Shown here in pieces: positions 1 through 11,911 of a stretch of DNA of 64,000 bases. Each line of letters begins with the position of its first letter. The first letter of the stretch is position 1. This stretch comes from Pogonophryne albipinna (Eukaryota; Chordata; Actinopteri; Perciformes; Artedidraconidae). Position numbers and translations under genes: made by a program. The notes below the pieces were generated by a model. It was not told the DNA's origin. It ran no database searches and was given only the letters and a program-made list of their open reading frames with translations. The stretch spans positions 124,001 through 188,000 of the forward strand of contig JAPTMU010000278.1 in the NCBI GenBank assembly GCA_028583405.1. Reading direction: 5' to 3'.

Positions 1-703
1 CTGAATAAGTGTTTTTACAGCAATAAAAAACCCTGCCATTAAAAGAAAACCAAATTCCTTACAAAAGCACTTCATAATCTACCAGTTGTTAAGTGTTGCA
101 TACGCCAAAGTGTGTCTAAAAGTATCTTAGTAACACAAGAAAAGAGAAAAAAGCGTTGATGTTAACAAAAACTGGATTGTTCCACTGAAATAATATATAA
201 ATAATTTCAAAAAGTGCGTTTAAAAGAAATGTATTCAGATAAAGTATTTTGTTAGAATATTAAGTCCAAGATGGTTACATTTTTTACCCCTTAAACCATT
301 TGTCTTATATTTTTGTTTTCCTAATAAAAGACAGAGTCACCTGAATTAATTTTGTCTCCATACCTTTTTTTATTTTTTACATTTTGTAACAATCTTTAAA
401 CATTTGTAGAGACCAAACACTGTGGTTAAAATGAGTGTCTTTATGACGTCTCTCACACAGTTGGTATTTTTCACAAGATTCATTTTTAAACACATCATCT
501 TGATACAGAGATAACACATTTTCATAAGACCTTTTACATAGGTAGAAAACACAATGCTTTTCTTTGAGGGGTCTTTAGTTTTAAATGATCTGGTGAGGAG
601 GGTGTGACTTGTTATGTTGAGTTGGAGGCTGAGTCCTCTGCAAAAGTGAGTGTCTTTTTCACCAGTATAATGTCCATCGATGTCTGACTCTGTTTAAAAA
701 GTT
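1..703. other. AT-rich stretch, no gene seen
   Basis: I see no coding region, RNA gene or recognisable repeat. The short open frames here lack any recognisable motif and the base composition is AT-rich non-coding. Confidence 0.5.
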
Positions 704-1345
704 GCAGTTTGTGATTTTGAGGCTATTTCAGTGAAGGCTGTTTTGAACATTTGACTGATTTATGCTTAATTTTCTCAGAAAGTTACTGAAAGATACACTT
801 TGTGTAAAAAAGCTGACCACTACCATGAAGTACTCTGAGTAGATTTCGTTAAGAATCTGACTCTTAATGACAGTTTGTGATTTTGAGGCTATGTCAGTGA
901 AGGCTATTTTGAACATTTGACCGATTTATGTTTAAATTCTCTGAGAAAGTTACTGAAAGATACACTTTTGTGTATAAAAGCTGAAAAGTAGATAATGAAG
1001 TACTCTGTGTCAGTAGATTTCGTTAGGATTCTGCCTCTTAATGGCCGTTTGTGATTTTGAGGCTTGAAAAACAGAGGCTGTTTTGACCATTTGACAAAAT
1101 TATGCTTAATTCTCTGAGAAAGTTACTGAAAGATACACTTTGTGTATAAAAGCTGAAAAAGTAGATAATGAAGAACTTTGTTTTAGTAGATTTTGTTAGG
1201 ATTCTGACTCTTAATGGCATTTTGTGATTTTGAGGCTATTTCAGTGAAGGCTGTTTTGAACATTTGACAGATTTATGCTTAAATTCTCTCAGAAAGTTAC
1301 GAAAGATACACTTTTGTGTATAAAAGCTGACCACTACCATGTAAA
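704..1345. repeat. Tandem repeat, unit about 170 bp, four diverged copies
   Basis: Copies start near 704, 871, 1045 and 1219 (spacing 167-174 bp). Each opens with TTTGTGATTTTGAGGCT and contains a shared AGTTACTGAAAGATACACTT block or a close variant. Small open frames inside it are repeats of one another and are not taken as genes. Confidence 0.85.
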
Positions 1346-1376
1346 CTCTGCTCATATTTTTTATCAAATACCCCTC

Positions 1377-2134
1377 TCAATTGGATATCCTTACAAGCTC
1401 CCCCTCCTTAAAGTTCATTTTGGCAGCAGCTTTTTTAGGAAGGCCAGAGGGGGTATACAGGTTCCGAAACACTTGAGCCGCATTTTCCTTGGTCACCTGC
1501 ATTGGTGTCATTTTAATACTTCGATGATAACTATTATTGTAACTTTCAATTAGTTCAGGTAAGACGTCTATATATCTATGAGTGTTTTTAGCTGTAAAAT
1601 ACCGCCACATTTTAGTTTTCAGCGTACGGTTAAATCTCTCTACCACACATGCCTTCATATCACTGGCTGTTGCATAATGTGCAATACCTCGTTTCTTCAA
1701 TAAGGTTTGAAAAACTTTGTTAAAGAATTCTTTCCCTGCGTCTGTTTGTATCTTTTTGGGAATCTGACTGTGTGTTAAAATTGTATCAAAGCCTTGGTAA
1801 CCTCTATGCCCGTCTTCTTCTTTAATGCCTGAGCATAGGCTTTTTTCGAAAATACATCTACGACTGTTAACAAATAATTAAAACCATCATTATATTTGGA
1901 CAGTGACTGCATATCGCAAAGATCTGCTTGAAATTGTTGTAGCGGCCTGAGTACGAAAACTCTGTTTCTTACAAAATGCACCCTAGCCGGCTTATGCAAA
2001 GTATATGCATCCTGCTCAGATAAATATTCTCTGACTTTCTCTACATTTACTTGTTTACCCATTTCATTCTGTACAGCTCTATGGAGTTTATCCACACCTC
2101 CTAAACTCCCTGGATTAGAAGGAGTGTAGTACAC
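1377..2134 (-). pseudogene. Broken Maverick/Polinton-type integrase fragment
   Basis: Two minus-strand frames (2134-1775 and 1700-1377), with the segment between them in another frame, together resemble the core of a retroviral-type (rve) integrase of the kind carried by Maverick/Polinton elements. The upstream part contains FQADLCDMQ with the first catalytic Asp. The bridging segment contains TDAGKEFF with the second Asp. The downstream part contains VVERFNRTLK with the catalytic Glu, followed by a conserved YNNSYHRSIKMTP block. A frameshift near 1,780-1,790 and the absence of any neighbouring Polinton gene (polymerase, capsid, ATPase) show that this is a dead fragment. Another rve-bearing family is possible. 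The integrase assignment is firm and the exact family less so. Confidence 0.75.
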
Positions 2135-2465
2135 AAAAACCTAAATAAGATCTTTTTTAAATTAATATGAATACCTTCTTTGCAAAAACAGATACTTCCT
2201 TGTAGTTAACAGTTTCACAAAAACTTGAAAAGAAAACATCCTTAGCAAGCACTAATCATTTAAGCAAAACCCTGAATCAAATCTAGAGAGGACAATAACG
2301 TTTTTATGTGTCTTAGTGAGTGAAAATAATGGTTGTTTTATTTAGTTTTGAACGTATTTCTCCGAACTCCATCCCCTCGCTTCTCACCTCACAGAAAGTG
2401 TCTTAATCAACATACAGATTAACATACCAGGCTTATCTCTAACCCCCACACAAAAGGCCAACTCC

Positions 2466-3229
<764 letters not shown>

Positions 3230-3530
3230 AACACATCAAAGAAATAGACAACAAAGGCACTACCCTGGGGGGCATTCCACACCTACCTATTATCTCACAT
3301 CAAAGAATTAGACTACAAAGGCACTACCCTGGGGGGCATTCCACACCTACCTTTATCTCACATCAAAGAATTAGACTACAAAGGCACTACCCTGGGGGCA
3401 TTCCACACCTACCTATCAGACAATATAACTTCAAAGAGACTACCTTAATCAACACATCAAAGAAATAGACAACAAAGGCATTACCCTGGGGGCATTCCAC
3501 ACATACCTATTATCTCACATCAAAGGATCT
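3230..3530. repeat. Tandem repeat, unit about 63 bp
   Basis: The core ACAAAGGCACTACCCTGGGG recurs at about 3,250, 3,314, 3,376 and (variant) 3,470, with flanking GGCATTCCACACCTACCT and TCTCACATCAAAGAA. Spacing is 63, 63 and 94 bp, the last unit carrying extra sequence. Confidence 0.85.
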
Positions 3531-3533
3531 CGA

Positions 3534-3865
3534 ACAATGGGAGGCGGGACTTAGCTCATTAACATGATTGTACCCAATCACATGAAAGGGTTTCGAACAA
3601 TGGAGGCGGGACTTAGCTCATTTGCATAATTGGGGGCGTGTCACCTGTCACTTTTGTATGCATACTAATGAGACGAAAGGCACATGATTACTACTACTGA
3701 CAGAGAATCAGCACTTTGGAAACAGGGCTGAAACAGAGGGGATTATGGGTAATGCTGCAATGATCTGTTTGGTGTTTCAGCCAATCGGAGACATGTTCTG
3801 GATATATCTGAGACCTGTGATATATTGATGAAAAACAGTAAAATAGGGGACCTTTAAAACTAAGT
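3534..3865. repeat. Probable MITE remnant with an internal duplication
   Basis: The block GGCGGGACTTAGCTCATT occurs twice (about 3,543 and 3,605). It is followed by a stretch ending in AAATAGGGGACCTTTAAA, which resembles the end of a common fish short interspersed DNA element. The family could not be confirmed. Confidence 0.35.
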
Positions 3866-4919
3866 ATTTTCTTTAAAGGCTCTAAAACTGTCCAAATGTT
3901 CTTCTCCGCAGCACTGCCTCTTGCATGTCTTCCCTCTCAGCCTGTCGAGGCCGTGGAGGGAGGATCAGCGACTCTTCAGTGTCGTCTGGACCCCCCCATC
4001 AACCTGTCCTCTAGAACAGTGGAATGGAATAGAGGACACACCCTTTACGTTCATGTTTATCGAAGTCGGGCGCGATGACCCTGATTCCCAGATGCTTCAG
4101 TACAGAGACAGAACCACTCTGAATCATGGAGACCTGACCAGAGGAGTCTCGACTCTGACCATCTCCAACGTATCTCTGTCTGACAATGGGTCTTATGAAG
4201 TCTATCTCCCACAGCTGGAGGTCAGATGTTCGACTCACCTCACCGTCGGTAAGAGTTTAATACTGAACAGCCTGGAAGCCCTGAGAGGCAAAACAATTAC
4301 CAGCATATCAGCATCTTTTGATAACAACCCACAAACCCACAAAACTCAAAGCCCAAACTCACCTTAAACATTACAATGTGTGTTTATGACTTTAAGAAAC
4401 AGGAAGGGGAAAAGGGTTTTGACAGATTTATTGTTTTTAAAGGTTTTTTCCTCACTTGACTCTCAAGGCCTGTAGTTATTTCTTGTTGAACAGTCACTTA
4501 ATGAATCTGCAGATAATGACTCCTGTTGTCCCTAAATAAGACCTCTCTCATTTGAAACAGTAACAAAGGAGCAAGAGAACCAGACCAAGAGGAACGACTC
4601 CAGCACAACCTCACCTCCAGCTGGAGAGAGAAATGGTACATTATTTTAAACCTCTGTAGAGAAATGTAGAGTCTTTGTCCCTCTGGGTAAAGGACAGTCT
4701 GATAGTGGGAGCTGATGTGAAAACTGCATCACCTTGGCTCTTCTTGTGAACTGAAATCTCCTCTGATTGTATTCCAGATGCTTCAAACAGAGAGGCTGGT
4801 CGTGCTGCTATCATTCCCACAGTTCTCCTGATTCTCATTCTCGTTGTTCTGCTGGTTCTGAAGAGTGGGAAGATCCGTAAGTTACAAAACTAAACAAATA
4901 TCACAATATGTCTGACCCA

Positions 4920-5075
4920 ACACACTCACTGGCCACTTTATTAGGTACACCTGTAACTGCTCGTTAAGGCAAATATGTAATCAGCCAATCAAGTGGCAGC
5001 ATCCACTGCATTGAGGCATGTAGACCTGGTGGAGTTCAAACAGCATCAAACGGGGAAGAAAGGGGATCTAATAGG
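4920..5075 (+). mobile_element. Tc1/mariner end fragment inside the last Ig intron
   Basis: Starts with CACTCACTGGCCACTTTATT and continues through AGGTACACCTGTAACTGC and CAGCCAATCAAGTGGCAGCA. I recognise this as the terminal region of a widespread fish Tc1-like transposon. The transposase body is absent after about 5,075, so it is a truncated relic. Confidence 0.7.
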
Positions 5076-5084
5076 GCTTTCACA

Positions 5085-5240
5085 CCAACGTGGTTCCCGT
5101 TCTAGCTCCGTTCTTGAGCTTTTCTGGTTCAGAACCGGTTTTTCTTTTCAGCCCCCATTTTGTTCACACCGCCCAGAGCCCGACTGGTGCTGCCGCTGCT
5201 GCGTCATGACGTCACCGTTTACGGCGAGCCTACAGCTATT
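5085..5240. mobile_element. Possible hAT-type MITE fragment
   Basis: Contains GGGCTTTCACACCAACGTGG and TTGTTCACACCGCCCAGAGC, which resemble ends of fish short DNA elements. No matching second terminus or target duplication was found. From 5,335 to 5,480 the sequence holds the TACTTCTACTCCACTACATT-type motif also common in fish repeats. Confidence 0.35.
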
Positions 5241-5873
5241 TGTTTACGTGTTTAAAAAAGCACCAGAAGCGTACACACATCTAAGTTGTTCGTGCCCCTC
5301 CACTTTTGTACATAAAAAAAACGCCACTGCATTTACTGGACTTAGGTAAAGTATAAGTACCTCAAAAATGTACTTGAGTGTTTTCAGTGGTATGCTACTC
5401 TATACTTCTACTCCACTACATTTAAAAATAATGATATTGTAGTTTTCTTCCACTACAGTTATTTGAAAACGTTAGTAACTTTTAGATTTAGATGATTATC
5501 TAATACAAACGTTAATATGATTTAAAGTAAAACAAACAGTATCCAATATCAGAATACAAGGCAATGGCTTAGGAGAGAAACTCCCTCTGAGGGAGCCACA
5601 GGGATTGTAGCCTTTGCAGACCATTTACATGCACTGAAACCTGAAGAACTACAGGAGAGGGAGAACCCAGAGAGCAGAACAGGCCTCAGAACACACAACC
5701 TGTCCTAATTGTATGAAGTCTCTAAAACTGTGTTTAATGTTTTCACAGCGATTTGTAAGAAAGAAGGAGAGCCAAAGACCTCAGAGGGAGATCAGCAGAG
5801 CGCTGCAGAAGAAGGCCTGGTGGGGTCAGAGGTCACAGACAGCAACAATCAACCATCACATACGGTCTATTAA

Positions 5874-6410
5874 AGGGTCAATCAAGGCAGAATAGACCTT
5901 TCTATATCCCCTGACCAACATAGGGCTGGGCCATCAATCAATATAACATCTATATTGTGACAGACGAGGTATCACGTTGGATTCATGATATATGTGTTTT
6001 CTCTCTTCCATGTTTTTAAAGCAGCATTACATTGAAATCATGTCATTCACAAACTAGCATTACCTGTTTTACCCACTAGGTGGTGATATCCATGTGACTT
6101 AAAAGAAACAACAAATATAAGTCCTGCAGTTTTATCACAATGATGATATCTGTATTTATGAAAATATTGTGATATATGATCCATACTGGCCAGTCCTAGA
6201 ATAAACCATCTCTTTATAAGGTTTAAAATAATTCTTTCCTTTTATAAGTAATTTATTAGAGACAAATCTAAACATCCGTATATGATATGTTTCATCACTA
6301 ATTGACCCAGGAGTTTTTCAGGTCACTAAACTCTTAGTTATTACTATATTTGGAAAAACATTCATCAGCGTTTCTGATAAGCAGAAAGAGATTGATCCAT
6401 GTTCAATTTA
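5874..6410. other. 3' flank of the Ig gene, no further gene seen
   Basis: AT-rich sequence including an ATATTGTGATATATGATCC patch. No coding region is supported here. Confidence 0.4.
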
Positions 6411-7444
6411 ATAATAACTAGTGCTGTCAAAATTATCGTGTTAACGGCGGTAATTAATTTTTTGAATTAATTGCGTTAAAATATTTAACGCATTTAACGC
6501 TGTGCAGAATGGCCCGCCCCATACGTGCCACCAGTGGCAGCGCCAGGGTATGGCTGGGGTAGGCTACACCATACCGAGAAATGGCTTAGCCCCACCATGA
6601 AAAATGATGTTAAAGTAAGCTAAATAAAGTCCGCCAACTCGCGCGGAGTAAATTGCACAGACAGCAGTTAGTAAGATTGATTTCAGTAGCCACTTGTCTG
6701 GAAATACCGAAGACCAGAAACGGTTTTGAAAACTTTTGTCACGTAGTGATCGTCTTCTCAATAGACATCTTTGATAATGTCGGTGTTGTTGCAGGAAGTC
6801 CCGACGGAGAATACTTTTGCTGTAGTACAGGGGTGCACATAACTGGTACGCCGGTTATGTGCGTAATCTGAAACTTGTGTCACAAAGCGCATTTGCGTAC
6901 CGGCGTACTTGTGAAGCTTTTCCAGAAGGCGTTAGATCACCGGACGACAGAGTCGGTCTCCGTGTGCACAGACAGGGCTGCTGTTAACGTCGGTCTGTAC
7001 AACGGCATTGTGCCAAAACTACGCCAACCGCTGCGGAGGGAGACTTCCCCCCTTCACTGGAGAACTGCGCTAAAACAGCTGATCACAACGTTCGCACTCT
7101 GTGGTCACAAGTACTCCACTAACCCCCCGTCGACTTTCCTGAAGTACCCCCCCGTTGATAGAAATCAACACGTAATGAATTAAGACCCACGGTTTGATGA
7201 TTGATAGTGTGTGTGCTGTCTTTCATTTTGACACGCAGAAAAAATGTTATCATAAACATAGATACTGTATGTTAATGGATATATCCGCCTTCTTTCATTT
7301 ATCTTTCCATTCCCACAACAATATACATAAATAAATGGCATATTTTGGACATAGTTCGAATGGATTAATCATGATTAATTAATTTTTAAGCTGTGATTAA
7401 TCTGATTAAAAATTTTTAATCGGTTTGACAGCCCTAATAATAAC
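6411..7444. mobile_element. Non-autonomous hAT element with an 8-bp target site duplication
   Basis: The body runs 6,419-7,436. It begins TAGTGCTGTCAAA and ends TTTGACAGCCCTA, an imperfect terminal inverted repeat of at least 12 of 13 bases, followed inward by ATTAAT-rich subterminal sequence on both sides. It is flanked by a perfect 8-bp duplication ATAATAAC (6,411-6,418 and 7,437-7,444). An 8-bp duplication with TAG-starting ends is the hAT signature. No transposase is encoded. The inner 700 bp is of unknown origin. Confidence 0.85.
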
Positions 7445-7654
7445 AAAAATCTATTAATTGGTATCAAAATGTCTTAAATCAATCTTTCAAACATTGTTTT
7501 AACTCCGAAAGAAGGGAAGGATATTACGAATCTTATTTTTTTATAAAATGTTCATTTCTTTGTATTTTCTGGAAACGGTTTTGTAAAATTGGTCTTGAAT
7601 TTAATTCTGAGTGGCATCAAAAGTCTGGAATCTGACTCTTGTTGAATTATAAGA

Positions 7655-7745
7655 TTGTTTCCAGCACCTTGTTGAGTCTCTGCCACCAAGAGTTAAGACC
7701 AAAGAGGGTCCATCCACTATCAAGGTGAACCTCAGGGGTGTCCAA
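7655..7745 (+). pseudogene. Tc1-like transposase C-terminal remnant
   Basis: One frame reads QHLVESLPPRVK, which resembles the C-terminal end of fish Tc1-like transposases. There is no upstream transposase and no terminal repeat. It might be the far end of the element seen at 4,920, but the orientation and spacing are not proof. Confidence 0.4.
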
Positions 7746-8760
7746 ACTGCTGCCTGTTGTCCTCTTTGAATTGTCCCTCAGCAAACTCTCAAAGTTTATT
7801 GCAATACGGCCCAAATGTGACTCAATTACTGGACATCAAACACACTGTTTCCACACATTCATGTAAATATGTCTAATATGTATATATTAGTCGTTTAAAT
7901 AAAGTTTTTTACTATTTACCAGAAAACTGCTTTGGACCTTTTCTCTTTGTATTTACCTGTTGTTGGATTTGTTTTGAATGTTGTCCTCCGTTTGTTAATA
8001 TATATTCTACCTCTATACTTATATACATATACTTCTAGCCGAAATAACACATTTTGTCGCTGGGCGCTTTACAATCTGTAAAACTTATGACACTAAGATT
8101 TTCATCGTCATGACTACACTGTAGCTACGTATGACTGATACAAGCCTGAACTTTGAACCCTCGGTCCTCAGACGCTCGATCATATGAAACACTTCCTAGA
8201 ATAAACATTTTATCAGGAAAGCTGAAAAGGAGGAAGTTTAAATCTTTCAGGACGGACATCCAACAAAATGTGTTCAAAATAAAAAACATTCTAAAATAAA
8301 CGTAATTGTATATAAATGTTGTTCCTGCATTGAAACCTGTTCTTTAAGTTGATCAGAGAGATGGCCCAGTTGAGTTCCTGTGACCCTGTACTTCTTTACT
8401 TCCAACAGCTTTAAAGCAGAGCTGTTTGGAGAGCTCCTCAGTTTCTAGAACAGTCTCCGAGCAGACGAACACAGAACATGCTCCTGATATCAGAGCTAAC
8501 ACTTTAGCACACAGGAGGACTCTCACTACTCTTCTCTGAAAGTCATTGTTGAGGCTTCAAAGGGGACGGATAGCACACACTACTTTATCTACTAACTATT
8601 TTAAACAATTACTTTTTACTTCACCAATTTAGACTATTGTGTCTGGGTCCATTGCATCAAATCGGTTTAAATGACAGGTTTTAATGTTTTATATAATAAT
8701 TCAAAGCTTTAACAAAACACTCAACCGTACGATCTACCTCTACACAGGCGGTTATTTCCC
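7746..8760. other. Intergenic stretch, no gene seen
   Basis: An AATAAA lies at about 7,898 and could serve an upstream transcript. I see no coding region, RNA gene or clear repeat in the rest. Confidence 0.4.
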
Positions 8761-8829
8761 TGCACAGAGAGTTAGTGGGGGGTCTGAGGTGTCACAGGGA
8801 GAGGGGGGTATGTTATTCACTACGGCCCT

Positions 8830-9870
8830 CAGTAATGTCGGGGGTACTCTCTCCCTGAAACTCGCTGTTATCCCACCTTGCTTTAAAAACTGCCACTATC
8901 ATTCCTGTTCATAAGACAGCAACCACAGACAGCCTTAATGACTACCGCCCCATTGCACTCACACCTGTGATCATGAAGTGTTTTGAGAGGCTGGTGTTAC
9001 ATCGCATAAAGGCCTGCCTTCCCCCCACCCTCGACCCACACCAGTTTGCCTACAGAGCAAAGAGATCCATTGAAGACGCCATAGCCATAGCTCTCCACTC
9101 TGCACTGAGCCACCTGGAGCATCGTGGGAGCTACGTCAGATTGCTCTTTATTGACTACAGCTCAGCGTTCAACACAATCATCCCGGACTTTCTAGTTTGC
9201 AAACTATCAAACCTAGGCCTTCCCCCACCCACCTGTTCCTGGATCAAAGATGTCCTCACTAACCGCCCCCAGCGTGTGAGACTTGGCCCCCATCACTCCT
9301 CAGGGCTGTGTGCTGAGCCCTCTCCTGTACTCGCTCTACACCCACGACTGCAGTCCAGCTCACCCAGAGAACATCATCGTCAAGTTTGCTGACGACACCA
9401 CTGTGGTGGGGCTCATCTCAGGAGGAGACGAGTCGGCCTACAGGAGTGAGGTACTTAAGCTCTCAGCGTGGTGTTCAGTGAACAACCTGGCACTGAACCC
9501 CACAAAAACCAAAGAGATCATCGTAGACTTCAGGAGGAATACTACCGACCTCGCTCTCCTCGACATTAACGGCAATGTGTGGAGAGGGTCAAGCGTCCTC
9601 ATCACCAACAAGCTTTCCTGGAAGGACAACACCACAGCTGTCATCAAGAAGGCCCAGCAGCGTCTGCACTTCCTGAGGGTACTCAGGAAGAACAACTTGG
9701 CCACTAAGCTGCTGGTGACCTTCTACCGCTCTACCATCGAGAGCCTATTGACATACTGCATCACAGTGTGGTACGCCAGCTGCACTGAGGCCGACAGGAT
9801 GAGGCTCCAGAGAGTCGTAAAAGCAGCACAGAGGATCATCGTCAACCAAAAAAAAGTCCATCATCTGTCA
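8830..9870 (+). pseudogene. LINE reverse transcriptase remnant (L2/Rex-like)
   Basis: The region spells a non-LTR reverse transcriptase broken by frameshifts. [20 protein letters not shown] (RT motif 1-2) starts near 8,935. [13 protein letters not shown] follows at about 9,145. After a shift near 9,285 comes [17 protein letters not shown], then [12 protein letters not shown] with the catalytic Asp pair (about 9,382). The thumb region then runs to YCITVWYASCT and RLQRVVKAAQRII. A one-base slip near 8,885 separates the start from the previous frame. Endonuclease and 3' tail are missing. The final 120 bp is where the giant inverted repeat becomes visible, because the window ends inside the matching copy. 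Confidence 0.85.
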
Positions 9871-9899
9871 TCACCTTTCAAAAGTAATCGCGGACAATA

Positions 9900-10334
9900 G
9901 ATGTCTCTGCAATGTTGTCTCTTGTCTTCCTTGTATTATTTTTGATATCCACTAGATGGCGCTCGGTAGGATTAAAGCACTTGATATTCAGGATCTAGTC
10001 ATCTTGAAAAGTCGTAATCTGGATCAGGCTGATCCTATCCTGAATTGCTTTGAACTCCAGGGACAACATTTGGCCGACTTGTCTGATCCTGGATCACAAA
10101 AAATGGGATTTCAAAATCTGATCGGATCTGATTGAGATTAAAAGTTTTGAACTCCTGGGAGGGAGCCGCTCGTGAATTGTTGAAAGAGAGGGGTTTTAGG
10201 TTGCCATAAGGCTGTTGACGGTCTTATGTATCCATTGGTGGTTTTGTGGCACATTTGTAACGCTGTGCCAACTTGGGCAAGCACGCAGGCAAACTTGAGC
10301 GCACACAGGGTGGAGAGGTGGAGTGAGGTTGAGC

Positions 10335-10391
<57 letters not shown>

Positions 10392-11173
10392 GCAGAGAGC
10401 CTGTGCAGCGGTCTGCTTGCGCACAGAGCAGGAGTTTGTGAGAGAGCCGGCTTGAGAGTAAATTTCTCTTCAAAATATAATTGATTGCCAGCTGACTTGC
10501 TTGCTCGTTGGTAACAGGCCTAACTGGTTTCTTCTAATGTGCCTGCATCTGCGCTGGAGTTGCCATATTCCTTTCGTGAACCACTAGCAAGAGTAAACTA
10601 ACTGACAGGCTGCTGTGCCGCATCTCACTCAAAACCCACACGACTCAACCCAGCGAAAAACCAGTCTTTGCGCGCAGCCTTTCATTCAGGAATTTCCTAG
10701 CAAAATAAAAAAATTATATTAAACTAATACAAAAATAAATATTAGGACAAAGCCCTACAAATAACAACAATAACATAATAATAAAACAATAAAAATGTGG
10801 TATTCAGCCATGATTAAAACGGCGGGCCCAAATCCTGGATGGGCGGGCCCGGCCCCATGGGGCCCGCCCATGACGCCGGGTCTGCATAGACCCATGTTAA
10901 AATGCCAATTTTACAGCAGAAAAAAACATGTTTCTACCCCTGGCTCCATACATTTTTATTATCGATATAGTTAGATTCCACCTTCATGATTATGGATCTG
11001 TGAGTGAATTGTTTTCTAACACGACCCTTTTATTTATATTAGGTCTTAAAGTTTTTGCATAACTTAGGGCGTGGTCACTTTGATGGACACGTATATGCCT
11101 CACTGTCAGCTAACAGCAACTTGTCCACTCTGCTAGGCTACAACCATAGAGGCTACAACGTTAGTTAGTCATA
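9900..11173. other. Unassigned arm sequence with a (GA)n tract
   Basis: Holds a GA repeat (10,339-10,386), a repeated GGATCAGGCTGATCC-like patch near 10,020-10,130, and a GC-rich near-palindrome built on GGGCCCGGCCCCATGGGGCC (about 10,845-10,870). No gene is supported. The mirror copy lies at 62,591-63,850. Confidence 0.5.
10339..10386. repeat. (GA)n microsatellite, left arm
   Basis: Pure GA repeat. Its right-arm counterpart is a shorter (CT)n tract, so the two arms differ in repeat length. Confidence 0.95.
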
Positions 11174-11836
11174 AGGCGCATTCACACCGCAGTACTTTTC
11201 CCACAAAGGTTCATGAGAACTTAGTTCATGAGAAACTCTTTAGTTCTCATGAACTAAGTACAGATCGCGTTCCACACCGGAATAAGTCCCTGGGGGAGGA
11301 TTAGACAAATGAAGCCGCTGACGTCACTTCTTCTTCTTCTGCTTTGGGTTTACTGGCAGGCCGCAAACCACTTCACGGCGTATACTGCCGCCCAAAGTCC
11401 CCGGCCGGAAGTCCCCGGAGTTGGGGACTGGCTTCCGAGTAAATCGCCAGAACGCCGACACCTCCTCATCTCCACCGCTCCCATGTTTTATTTTGTGTTG
11501 CCATAAGTTAGTCTCTCTGCGTTTCTGCGCTGGGCTAATGCTAATGCTAATAATGCTAATGCGAGGATAATAAAATGGCTGCTTCACAAAACTTTTTGGG
11601 AGTTTTACGGGGCGTGGTTTGCAATCCGCCCAGCCAATCAGAAATATAGCTCTTTTCTCACAAGAGAGCCGCACGAAAGTCCCTGCTAGAGAGCAGGGAC
11701 TTTCGTTGCGGGTAAAAAGGTTCTCATGAACTAATTTTAGTACCGGCTCTTTTTGGTGTGAACGCGACAAAAGAGTTCTCATGAACTAAGTTCTCATGAA
11801 CCTTTGTGGGAAAAGTACTGCGGTGTGAATGCGCCT
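11174..11836. mobile_element. Foldback MITE, left arm copy
   Basis: Long inverted ends: AGGCGCATTCACACCGCAGT at the left and the reverse complement of the same sequence at the right, continuing through ACTTTTCCCACAAAGGTTCA and GTTCATGAGAACTTAGTTCA for roughly 65 bp. A short inner hairpin built on AAAGTCCCTGCT lies at about 11,676-11,706. No transposase and no clear target duplication were seen. Confidence 0.75.
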
Positions 11837-11911
11837 ATAGTACTGTACTTGACCCTTTAGCCGTGTTCGTGGTGATTGTGGGAATATTGTTACAAATACC
11901 AGACAATTAAA

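Larger units (their letters stand above)
3912..5873 (+). pseudogene. Ig V-set / transmembrane gene (butyrophilin/MOG-like), 3' part, probably decayed
   Basis: Four exons can be laid out. V-domain exon 3,912-4,248: TLQCRLDPP with the B-strand Cys, VEWNRG with the core Trp, and LTISNVSLSDNGSYEV. Stalk exon about 4,560-4,635. Transmembrane exon 4,779-4,876: IIPTVLLILILVVLLVL. Cytoplasmic exon 5,749-5,873 ends in TAA. Junction phases agree across the last three exons. Fish V-set receptors of this type are surface proteins of immune cells. Two defects argue for a pseudogene. There is a one-base frameshift near 4,065 in the middle of the V domain, and the F-strand Cys (usually Y-x-C) is Val in GSYEV. 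The signal-peptide exon is not seen upstream. A sequencing error could explain the frameshift but not the lost Cys. Confidence 0.7.
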
